NCBI GenBank assembly: GCA_002633005.1 | Contig: NMRA01000164.1 | Location: forward strand, 498,489 to 562,488 | Source of the DNA: Phoronis australis | Taxonomy: Eukaryota; Phoronida; Phoronidae | Reading direction: 5' to 3' | Length of the DNA stretch: 64,000 bases | Shown here: positions 12,401 through 24,400 of the stretch, piece after piece | Layout of the letters: each line of letters opens with the position of its first letter | Numbering within the stretch: the stretch's first letter is position 1 | The notes under the pieces: generated by a model | What the model was told of the DNA's origin: nothing | The model's input: only the letters and a program-made list of their open reading frames with translations | The model's database searches: none | Made by a program: the position numbers and the translations under genes

Positions 12401-15400
12401 TACCAGGTGAACATAAAACATAAATAATACGTAAAAAGAAATGTTTCTTTATGTGTTACTTCCACTATATCAAGAAACACTAGCGCCTGCCCTTGTGCGT
12501 GTAAGTAGAGGTTGTGCACATAGGAATGCGAAATTAATTTAGTTTTTCTTTGCAGACAGGTTTGAACTTAAAGCATGAGAAGGATGTTTTTCTTCATTTT
12601 TTTACCCAGAGATAAATTTCTGAACACCAACACCTCCAAAACATAAAAATGTAAATTTGAATAAACATTCACCAAAGGATGACATTGTATCATACAGCAC
12701 GTAACACGGAGACAAGTTCATCTACTCACAACAAAATATTATTGATTGTGCATGACTGAAAACAGCTGTCAGAAGAAATGTATCTTGGAAATTTTGACAA
12801 AAGTGTTGTTTTCTTCAGGAAATGGACACCTCTGAAATGGCACGTGATGACCGTTTGCATACTAAGGATGGCTTAAAAATGTTAGGTGGCATTGATAACA
12901 GTCTCACAGTCTTACTTAGGCAAAGTTTCTGCAAACTATGTCATCTTGTGAAAGTCTCACCATGCTGAAATCTTCATCATTGTCCCTTTCAGCCTGATCC
13001 ATACGCTGATCCACTTGGCATTAGCACCCCATCGCCAGGCAGTGTGACTAGCCCTCCGCCATTTGACAACAGGGACATTAGACTGTCTCGATTGAGCACA
13101 GACATTCCCCCAGCCCACGCAGGTCTCAAACGGCGCCCCAGTGGAGACATGGGAGCCAGCCCATCCAAAAGGGTTGCTGTCAGTATAGGGTGAGTGAGGA
13201 AGAAGTTACTGTTTGATTTTAGCTCTTTGGGTTCTCCGTTTTCAATATAAGTTTTCCGTACTTAGTGCCCTTATGAACACATGTTTAAAACAATGAGTGC
13301 GTTTTTCAACAATCCCCCACTGTGCTGTTTCTTTTTTTTTGAATTTCTTGATGACTATAATGTTCAAAATAATGAAAGTACCTGATGATAGTAAATAACC
13401 TTTAGTAATTTTTTTTGTTATTACATATTCTCAGATAGTCTGTAGCTGGGCAGCACAGAATTATCCATCTGGAAAACAATAAAACTTATAATATAGAAAA
13501 CTCTCAGATGTGGCTGCATAGATCACACAAATGATGAACAAAGAAAGATTTATCCTTGACATGATTAGAGCAGAATTCTGTTACCAAGGTAACATGATGT
13601 ATATTGCAAATGGGATATCTTTGGGAATTTCAAGGAACTATTTAAAACCACTCACAGACTTGATACTTTTGGAAATACCAGCTGTTAAATAATTACTTTT
13701 CAGTAAATGATTGAAACTACCAAAAATATGATACGTACACAACACAAACAAAGCTAGCTATAAAGTAAGAAGTTATAAATTATTATTATGAAAAATTGGA
13801 CAAGCCAACAAAATTTCCCTTGTCTGTCATGTTGTTTGCTAAACAGGTGAAGAGTTGCCGTAAAAACTGTACATTCCGAGCTGTAACTGGTTGCATGCAA
13901 ATTTATACTTTCGTTTCAATGGATTTTCCATTTAGTAAATTCACCACACCCCATCATCGTAGCATTGTCAGTAAAACTCTTAATTTTGCTTATCCATTAG
14001 GGTACAACTGAGGTAAGACTAACAACAACTCTAGTTATATGTTTTTATCTTGTTATGTCTTGACTAAAGTCAGGAAATAATACAAGTTTTCTCTAACTAA
14101 CGCCTGTCTTATAACCACCCCTTCCCTTTAGCTCCTCCGCTTGCTTGTCGAAAAATTTAGGTTACTCAATTGATTGAATTGGCATTTAGATGTTACAGTG
14201 TTCGCTCCACACATCCAAGCATGGATCCTTTGTATCTACTGTCCAAAGTTTTTGGGTTCTATTTTAATTTCTTGGGATCTGCAAAACATTATGGAAATTA
14301 TTGTACTAGCCTAGGGTGACAATTGAACTGGAGGTACTAATCAACGGAAAATGCGGATGAAAACTAAGAATGAATCCAAGGTGACACACCTTTTAACTTA
14401 ATATGTGTCTTAATCTTAGTTGGGGCAAATGACTAAAGAAGGCATCCTCAGGCAAATAATGTGGGAATTTCTTGAAATTTAACTTCAGTGATTATTGCAT
14501 TTTATGGATTTTGATTGTGTTACCAGTTTGGGCAATTGAATGGGTTTCACATTTTCTCAAAATTTCTTGATTAACAAGGAATGGGTCCTTTTAAGTGTCT
14601 TGGTTCTACTGGATACATTTTTTAATTTCATTCCATATGCTACACTAATGCTTGGATGTTTTGGCTTTTTGTAAATGCATTTCCAGCATTGTTAGTTGTG
14701 AATTTATTGACTTATAATGCTCTCGCACAACTTTGTGATATTTTCCTGCATTTAATAACAATGAATTACACACACATTACACAGCACTTTTGTATGCAGG
14801 CGTTTACTTATCGCAATAATTTTTCAACTTTAAAGGGAGAACTAATTGATAAAATTGAGTTTTGCCTGTTGTTCAAAGACTAACTACGTTGCTCCAAATG
14901 TGCATTCCTTTGCTAAATGTTGGGTGGCAACAGCTGTTTCACACAAAGTGCTGTAAAAGAATGTTAAAAAAGTTTCCTGGAAGTTACTTTTGTTGAGAAA
15001 TTGGGGGAAAAAGAAGTGCTACTTGTCTGCCATTTTGTGTCCCAAACTGAAGAATATTTACAGATTGTAGCTTTCAATACTACCATGTATGTCTAGTAAC
15101 ATTTCAAAAATGTCGTTTACCCTTTGGTTTTGGGGTGTTTTATTCCTATTAATAACTTAAAATTAAATTATCCAGACTTACTGTTGTCAGTGAAATTTAA
15201 AATAAAAATGTAACAACATTCTGTCTATAAATGAAGCAGGACATTTACCCTTTTTATAATACCTTTTTACTCAATTGGCATATTTTTCTTACTGTATTTT
15301 GAACCTTTTCAGTCAATTTCTATAAAAATAGAATTAAAAGGAATAGCACTTCCTCAAACCACAATGGGTAACTCAATGAGCAAGTCGTGAAAACCTCAAC

Positions 15401-18400
15401 CGGTCGGAGAAAGCTGCGTTTCCTAAACTAATACAGCAGTTATTCAGAAGTGTTTGTATTGTGTGACTCACAGCATCACACTTCTGTTTTGAATAAATAT
15501 AAATTATTACATGGCGAAGTCGTTATCCCCCGTTATCTAGAGCCCAAGTGCATTTTGGAGAATTATTGCATTAGCCCCGAGGGTGATAATTCTACAAAAT
15601 CCACGAGGGCTTTAGATAAGGGGGATAACGACTGAGAACATTTCATAATCTATTTATACCTCACACTGAATGAGAAACATTGCAATGAATCGATCTACGT
15701 TTCTCGACTCGCCTCGGCTTTGTAACTATTTTCTATGTCAGAGGCCCGGGGTCGGAGGTCGTGACCTTTTAAGAAAAACCGAGTTATTTTTGTCAAATAA
15801 TGCTTTTACTCAAAACCAATTGAAAATTTAAACAAAATAGAAAGTGAATCTATAAATTAAGGTTTAGCAACTATTATAGCTTACTACACATTTTATTATG
15901 CTAAGCTTTGACCGGGAAAATATCGTCTGCTAAAGTAGGTTACCACTAGTAACTGACTATAATGCTCAAATCAAAGGATCCCGACGACACAATACCCGCA
16001 CTCAAATTTGAGATCAGTGATTTACAAGTTAGAGAACACGAGAGAAATTTTTCACTGAATTCAAATATCGTTTTTATGGAAATTATGCGTCTTAGTTTTC
16101 ATAGCGTATAAATGTCGGTACAATGCCCTTTGCTGAACATGCGATTGTTGCGCGTGCTCATTTAAGTATTCTGTTTTCACTTTCGATGGTGCCAGCCGCT
16201 GAGTGGTGTAGTGGTATAGTCGGCGACTCGAAACTCTTGAGGCCCGGGTTCGAAACCGACCTCGGTTTCCCGCCAAAATGTTATCTCACTAGTGAGATAA
16301 TTTAAAGGGTTATTACACAGTTGTATTTGCCATTTGACGCTTATATTGTGGTATAATGGGTTATATTCTTCTTTCAAGTTTGTATAGAATATAGTGAAAT
16401 GGTTATTTTCTAGGCCATTCTGGAATTTTGAAATTCCAACAAATAGTGTAATATACGAGCGTCCACCCTGTATCTTGCCACCCCCTCATCCTGAGATTGA
16501 ACTCATCCGGGCACAGTACGGGACCAAGCTGAGACAGCAATTTCAGGAACTTTGTCATGCACGTGAAGGTAGGTTTACTAGTGGAAATGAACATACCAAA
16601 CAAACTGTCAGTGCCTGATTCTTCACCAAGATAATATTTCTAAATCCCACATTAAACTCTTTACTCCTTTTTTGCGGAGGTGGAAAACCGCATCGTATGA
16701 GTGCCCTAATTTTCAAAAGCTAGTGACGCTTCTGAGGTGAAACGTACAAGTGAAGAACGATTTATCATGGTAGGTGAATACCGCAGAATCATAGAGGACA
16801 CTGTGGTATTCTGGTAATTGGCTATTACTACTTTTTTTCTTGGACTTCAGAAGTAGTAGTGCTCTTAATAGACATGTTTTTGAGAGTGGCGGAAGGGTAT
16901 GGGAGAGGCTAATTGTTTTTACATGATAAGGAATAGTTGAAGAGATTTATTGCCAATGAGATACCCGACAAATTGGAAACTTTAAAACTACATTTCACGT
17001 CAGTCAACAGGGTCACTTGGTACTTCCATCATTTCTTTTTTCCGTAAAACTCGATACATCTCACAGTTATGCATGCTTTAAAACATACTGTTTCTTTCCA
17101 AATTGCGACATATGCCAATCACAGTCAAATTTGGCAGATATTTTATTTTGCGATGAAACCTTTAAATTTTTGTGCAAATGCAGCATGAAGCCTTACAGTG
17201 TGATCATGGTGTTAGAATGAAATCACAGTTCCTCAAAATCAGAATATGAGGCTCATCATCATGAAAATATTATTAAAAGCAAATTCAACCTCAAATCGTT
17301 AATTATTTTACATTCTATGAATATGTCAACGTTGCTTGTTGCCATTTCTTTTGGTTTTTAAGAACAGTTCTAATTTTATTGTTTCTAAGACTTCTAAAGG
17401 TTTCATTTTAATTTGACTCCCTTTTTGTATATGTGATGTCAAATATTTGCTTTGGCTTAGCAATTCCAACATGATTGAATTGCTGTCTTTCATTATCGAA
17501 AAGGAGTTTGAGTAAATTAGTACTTTATAGGTACGCATATTTAGACATGCTACCTGGCAAGAAATTAAAATAACTTTTTGCTCAACTGTTTCACACATAG
17601 GCACATGAGTCTAAAGTGCCACCCACACTATCAGTTATCCCGGAACAAGTTACGTTTGGAACGAGATTAAGTAGTAGTGTGGACGCTATTTGCACTGGAG
17701 CAACTTAAAACACATGTGGCAACTCACCCCACCATATGGTGGTATGGTGATTTTTTCTTGGGTTGCTTGCCCCAGCTCATGTTGTAGTATTGATGCAAAC
17801 ATGCAGATGAGGTACAAGTAATTACCAGCTGTGAGTTTGCTCAGTTACATACAGTCTGGTGTCTAATCCTGTTTGTGCCATATCCGTTGCATGGTGTAGA
17901 TAGTGTTGTGTGGACTCTTGGCTGAAGTATGGCAATTTGCTCTTGGGCGAGTTGTTTTAAGGTGACTTGCCATGTGGACATGACTTAAGTTTCACTTGTA
18001 AGTACAGGGAGCCATGTCTTGTATATGCTTATGTCTTGAACTAAGTGTTATTGTGTGCCTGTTTCCATTCTTAACGCATTTCATATTAATTGTTGTGTCT
18101 AGCTTCATGTATAGACTGTTTCAAAATCTTGCTCCTTGATTTTACTTAGTGTTTTGCACATGCCGCATATTGGTGCGTCTTCGGGTAAAGCCCTAAGCAT
18201 AATGGTTTAACAAGTTCAAATGCTGTAGGTATTGAAATCCACCAGTTCTTTTACAGGCATTGATGCGCCTACGGAGTCGTTCAACAGATGGTTGCTGGAG
18301 CGCGGTGTTGTAAACAAGGGCTCGGAGCCATTTTTCCCCAGTGACTGCACGCCAGAAATCTCTAAGTCTCTGTGTCGGGAAATTCTCAATGACCTCCCGA

Positions 18401-21400
18401 TGAAACTTATCAAACCCAAATACTCAGGTGATGCCCGGAGGCAGCTGTCGAAGTATGCTGAGGCTGCAAAAAAGATGATTGAGTCCAGGTAACTTAATTT
18501 TCGCATCTGTGAATGCGTGTAGCATACATATTCACTGGAGTCTACACAGGAGTGGATGCAGGGTTAACTGTCTGCCTTCATTATTATGGGTCACGCAAGT
18601 ATTTTCAAAAGAGTATGATTTCTAACATCAAGGAAAAATCTCTACAACAATTTTGGACAAAAATAATTGTAGCTAACAAAGGGCTCTAAAATTGTTGTGA
18701 ATGCTCACAGTTTTTCAAAAATGTTGCCTGGTGATAGCTATGTTACACAAATTGGACACAGAAAAGCATTAATTTGGTGCTATCTTGGAACGGAAGAAAC
18801 AAGAAAATAAAATTCTACTTGACGGCCTTACTGGTGATGTTTTACTGTAACCACAGAAACATACTTTCTGTAGAGAAGTGATGCATGAACATTTATAGTT
18901 ATTGTGACTGTTTTTTCAAGATCACCGTATCTTCTACTAATGGGATTTTTTTCCAAAACTTCCAAGTTGTGTTTACTAATTAATTCAGTCAGCTGCAACA
19001 GAGTGGATAGGATTTTTTGTCGAGGCCTCTTTGCATGAGATCCTGAGTATTAGATTTGTCTCTCTTTCTAATGTAGGAGTGCCACGCCGGAAAGTCGAAA
19101 AATAGTCAAATGGAATGTGGAGGACACCTTCCAGTGGTTACGTAAACAGTACAACGCATCATATGAAGACTACCTTGTAGGTTCGCTTTTAATTCCTCTG
19201 ATTCTAGTCTTTTGGAACGTCATAATTTATTTTTACATGTTTGTTTTTTATATTTTACTTGATTTCTTTGCTTAATGTAAGTTCCTGTCTTGTAGTGATT
19301 CTTCATTCACGTATTTTGAAGTTTTAATTCTTTAGGCTGATTTATCTAAAACTCCTATAAACCATCTTCTGGTTTCAAAAATGAGTTTTTTCACATGTGT
19401 ATTTGTCCTTCCAAATCAATGTTATGTTCTTATGATTTTCTTGACTCGAAAATTGTTCGAAAAAATGCCTGGAAATTCCCTGGTGGCCATACTGATTTGG
19501 CATTTCAAACTTATTTAGTGTGTCGAGCTAACTTCAAGAGGCTGATGTGAAGCAAAAATGAAGTGTCAATTGTTCTGTAGCCTAGAATTCATTTCTAATC
19601 TGTGTTAGGAACAAGAGGATACCAGTGTAAATATCGGTAGTTGGTATAATTCAAAAGTTGTTTCCGACAGGAAGGCACGAGTTTTTTGCCCCTTTAACAG
19701 TATGTCCTGGAAAGTATATTTACAGAAAAAAGGGTGAAGAATATTATGTGTGTTCTAAACATTGGCGTTGATGTTTGAAATTGTTCCGCATTTGAATTGT
19801 GTTAGCATGTGTTACTTCAGCAAGTCGGTTCATTTTAGGAAAGGTTGGCCCATCTGAAGCGTCAATGTCAGCCTCACGTGTGTGAGGCGGCCAAGACCTC
19901 TGTAGAGGGAATCTGTTTGAAAATATACAACCACTCGTGCGAGTACGCTAACAAGCTTAAGGAGAAACACTGGAAGGCTCTTCATGAGAGCAATATTAAA
20001 GGCGAGTCATTTTGTGGATTAATATTGGCGTACTGAAACATGGTGATTAATATTGGCGTACTGAAACATGGTGATTAATATTGGCGTACCGAAACATGGT
20101 GATTAATATTGGCGTACCGAAACATGGTGATTAATATTGACGTACTGAAACATGGTGATTAATATTGGCGTACTGAAACATGGTATTTAGAATGAAGCAA
20201 GAAAATTAACCACTGAAGCAACCTATCAGTCAATCAATTTATTCTGAAACTTGAAGACTATCTACTTATGTACAGAACATAAAGAATTTGCATAATTATA
20301 GAGAGCGTCGGAAAGTGAATAGCGTGAAAAGCAAAATTGGCTAGTTTTGTCTGTATTATTGCCAGAAGAAGTTTGATAAACGTCAAGTGGTTTGATTCAA
20401 GCCTGTACTACTCATGCAAGAGTGAAGTCTGTGGTTAGAATTTGTTTTCATTCATGTCTATTGTGTGATTACACGTTCATCTTTTATTCTTTAAAATGCA
20501 ATGAACTGTTCAATATTTTGACGAGAAAAAACTGCTATTGCCTGTATTTAAAGTTCCGGAAAATTTAGTGTAGGTGTGCATGTACAGGCATTAGAGAGAA
20601 ATGATATTACAACTTGGGAGTCAGAGAAGAGTGCGGTCNAATTAACCACTGAAGCAACCTATCAGTCAATCAATTTATTCTGGAACTTGAAGACTATCTA
20701 CTTATGTACAGAACATAAAGAATTTGCATAATTATAGAGAGCGTCGGAAAGTCAAAAGCGTGAAAAGCAAAATTGGCTAGTTTAGTCTGTATTATTGCCA
20801 GAAGAAGTTTGATAAACTTCAAGTGGTTTGATTCAAGCCTGTACTACTCATGCAAGAGTGAAGTCTGTGGTTAGAATTTGTTTTCATTCATGTCTATTGT
20901 GTGATTACACGTTCATCTTTTATTCTTTAAAATGCAATGAACTGTTCAATATTTTGACGAGAAAAAACTGCTATTGCCTGTATTTAAAGTTCCGGAAAAT
21001 TTAGTGTAGGTGTGCATGTACAGGCATTAGAGAGAAATGATATTACAACTTGGGAGTCAGAGAAGAGTGCGGTCCCTCAGGAATTATTCTTTTAAATTGT
21101 TATTTATTAACTTGTCATTTGATGACTTAAATTTGCACCTAAAACAGAAAAATGTCTGTCCTTAAGTACATGCACACGTACCGCGTAATTTTGCTTAGAC
21201 ACGGCATAACCTAAAAATTCTTCAGTTTTGAACACAGTTGATTTTGTCAAGTTTCTCAACAAGAATAAACATTAGATTTTATTTCATTTTGAGTATAGTT
21301 TACACAGTACAGCTGTTTTCAAACAACATTCGGTAAAGTTTTGAGTTTTTGCAGTAAAGTAATAAGCCATTGAAAAACAGGGAAATGTTAATGTTGGCAT

Positions 21401-24400
21401 ATATGTTTGTTACGAACTGAACAGTTTATCTTTGCAACTTACTGTGTGTGTTAGTGTTATCTCTTTCCTGTCAACATTTCAAACTGCATTTATTCAGTAT
21501 TTGGGTGCCAAAACACAAAAAAAATGAATCAAGTCACTTAAGCTCATGAAATTGGTGAGTCAACATTGCTTACTGTGACAGAACTTGATTTCTAATTTAG
21601 CCACTGATTGTTACAGAGCTTCAACCTTTTCCTGAACTTGAGAAGCCCAAGAAAGTGTTTTGTTACAACGTACAGATGGCTGTGCCGTCACCTCGTCTGC
21701 ATACTGTGGAACACTCACCAGAGGGCGACAGTATGGTGCTGCGATTCAAGGGTGAGGCACAGAAGATCAACATGGTGCACTTTCAGAAATTGGTAAGTGG
21801 TGTCGTATGACACAAACGATCAATATTATGCTATATACGGAGGGGTTCTGGTGAGGAAATAATTATTGCGCTAAATGGTATCTGTTCTCAGGTTGTGAAA
21901 TGTGGATCTAGTATCATGGTCTGACTTTGGACAAACGCTCCTCCATTGCTGCAACACAGTAGTGTCTGAGAATTGGGTTCCTCTCTTTGGTCTGCCTCAT
22001 AGGTTTATGATATGCATTTGTGTTTTGACCATTATGTTATGTGTAGAATAAACATTAGCATGAATGTAACTTAAATCATAGAATCTTTTCAGTTACAATA
22101 AAGTTTTGAAGAATATGAATATATCATCACCATGCGTTGTCATGGTACAATTTAACTGTGGCAATAACACATGTGAGCGCTCTCTTTCTTGCTAAATTCT
22201 AGATAGCCTGTCATTTGAAAAAACAGCTTTGATAATAAACATTGTACTAAAACATAATGTATTGTCAAGTTCTTTAATGTTCTTGCTTCTTAAACATTTA
22301 TATGTTTCTTTCATTATTACAATGTGTGCCATTATTCTGTTTCAAAAATACTGCTGTAATTTGATAATCCACCCTTACTGTCACCTCAGTAGCACAGTCA
22401 CATGTTCTCAACAGCTTGTATTAGGTCATTGTGCCACACTTATTCTGACATGCATTGTGAACTGTCTGTTACAGGAACAGCTGTACAAGCTCAACTGTAG
22501 AGATGACTATAAGTTCGACAACTTCCTAGCAAGAACGTGGTGCTTACTGCGCAGGTATCAGGTGAGTAAGAATATCAAATTAGAATTATGCCTCATAAAA
22601 TGCTAATGTGCCAAGTTCCAACTAATTTTGCGCCAATGAGTCGCCAGAACTTTCCAAGTCCAGATATGAACAAAGATCAAGTTGAGACCAGTTTTTTTGC
22701 TCTGACGTCAAAAATCTAAATACTTTTGACTATCAGAGGTCATCGAAGACAGTTGACTTTGGGCTTTGTTCCATTTCATTTGTGACACATAATCTTGCAG
22801 TTGTGTGATGTCTTATGAATGTGAGGTCTTCAATACCAAGTAACGCATAATATTGAATTTCTGGTCAGACTGAAATGGAAAAGATTGAAACAAGAAAAGC
22901 TTTATCAACCTTATTTAACCTTTAGTAAACAATACAAGTAATGTACAGTGTTGTTTTTAAGCCAATGTTTCAAACTCAAATACTTGTAAAACTAAGACCA
23001 GCATTATGTTTCTCTTCAAGACCACATTCGGAATTCAACCAAATGAAGGGTTTGGCCTCCAGGGGGCTCTGCCAGTCTCCGTCTTTGAGTGTCTTCACAG
23101 GGTTTTCGGCGTCACTTTTGAATGTTTCGCGTCCCCTCTCAACTGTTATTTCAAACAGTACTGCTCGGCTTACAATGACACTGACTCATACTACGGATCA
23201 CGTGGGTAAGTCTAGAATGTGTTGCATAAAGCTTAAAGTTATACTGACTACTGCTTAGACGGGTAAAAAATAATCAACTTTAATGTCAGATAAAATTAGA
23301 TTGAAGCAATTTTTTAAAGCCAAAATAAAATCTGAGATCCATTTTGACCACAGTATATCCATAGAAACGAGGCATGTTGACTTGGCATGCCTTGATTCTC
23401 TTCTCCATTTTAAAACATTCAACACACGCCATTATGAGAAACAGAATGTCCTAACGTAGCAGTTGTATTATCTGAAGAGCGCTCAATGTACCTTTAAAAA
23501 CTTGTCCGCTGGATAAGTTAGATTGTTGCAGGATGTCAAGAAAATTGTTCAACAGTGACTGCATGTCGTGTGATTGTGTGATGCTATTGTTGCACAATGT
23601 ATAAGTTTTATGCTATGGGGCCCTGGGGAATGTGTAATGCTGTTGTTGTTGCACAGTGTATAAGTTTTATGCTATGGGGCCCTGGGGAATGGGTAATCGA
23701 CTTATTTTCATAAGGGTCTGATCTTGACCTTCTGTTTATACTCTTCAAGTCAGAAAGGTTTTGAAGTGAAAATTTTGTCTACCATATTGACGTCCCGCAT
23801 ATTTACCAATTGACTGTTTGCTGTATTTCCCTTCAAGTTGCATTTCCCCACTGTTTAGCTGTCAATGTTGAATTTTCAACTAAAGCGCTTTGGCATTCAA
23901 AAACATCATGCTCGTTCAATTCTGAATTGTCGCCGAATGAGCCAGCAACTCGAGTCGCAAGTAATGCGTACATGCGCAATTTTCAAATCTGCAATTTTAG
24001 AGTTGACCAACCCTGAAAAAATTTGAAGCGTTTTCTCGAGTTGTTGATGGTTTCAATGTTCTTGTTGGTAACAGAAATAGAATCATACCATAGTAAGGAA
24101 CATTATGAGACCAATTTTATGAGAGTAAAAGACCTAATTCTAGTTCCTGTTGTTTTTTAGCTGATGAGGGGAAAATGCTACTTTGAATGATGTAAAATAT
24201 ATCTTCATGTTTGCCAAACATGTTAGGTTGACTCTTTCAAATGCGTTGCATTCCTATGAAACTGTTTTTGATTTACCCTTATGTATTCTTAATGGGGAAA
24301 ATAACCATTTTTGTTTATTTTACTTTTACTAACTGATACGCATCCATGGTAATCTTGGAGACATTTTTCCATGTGCACTACTGTTCCCTTGGTAATAGAT

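Larger units (their letters stand above)
13190..16413. other. PCIF1 intron 3
   Basis: A 3.2-kb intron without recognised coding exons. It holds the dispersed element at about 15470-15975 and the tRNA-like stretch at 16190-16270. The first 2.2 kb show nothing I can name. Confidence 0.6.

Noticed and set aside
16190-16270. Functional tRNA gene
   Set aside because: The box A and B motifs are good, but the T-stem is mismatched and no 7-bp acceptor stem can be drawn. SINE origin is likelier.
17610-17990. Possible MITE in PCIF1 intron 4
   Set aside because: TGTGGAC-type motifs occur at both ends, but the inverted alignment is too weak to support boundaries.
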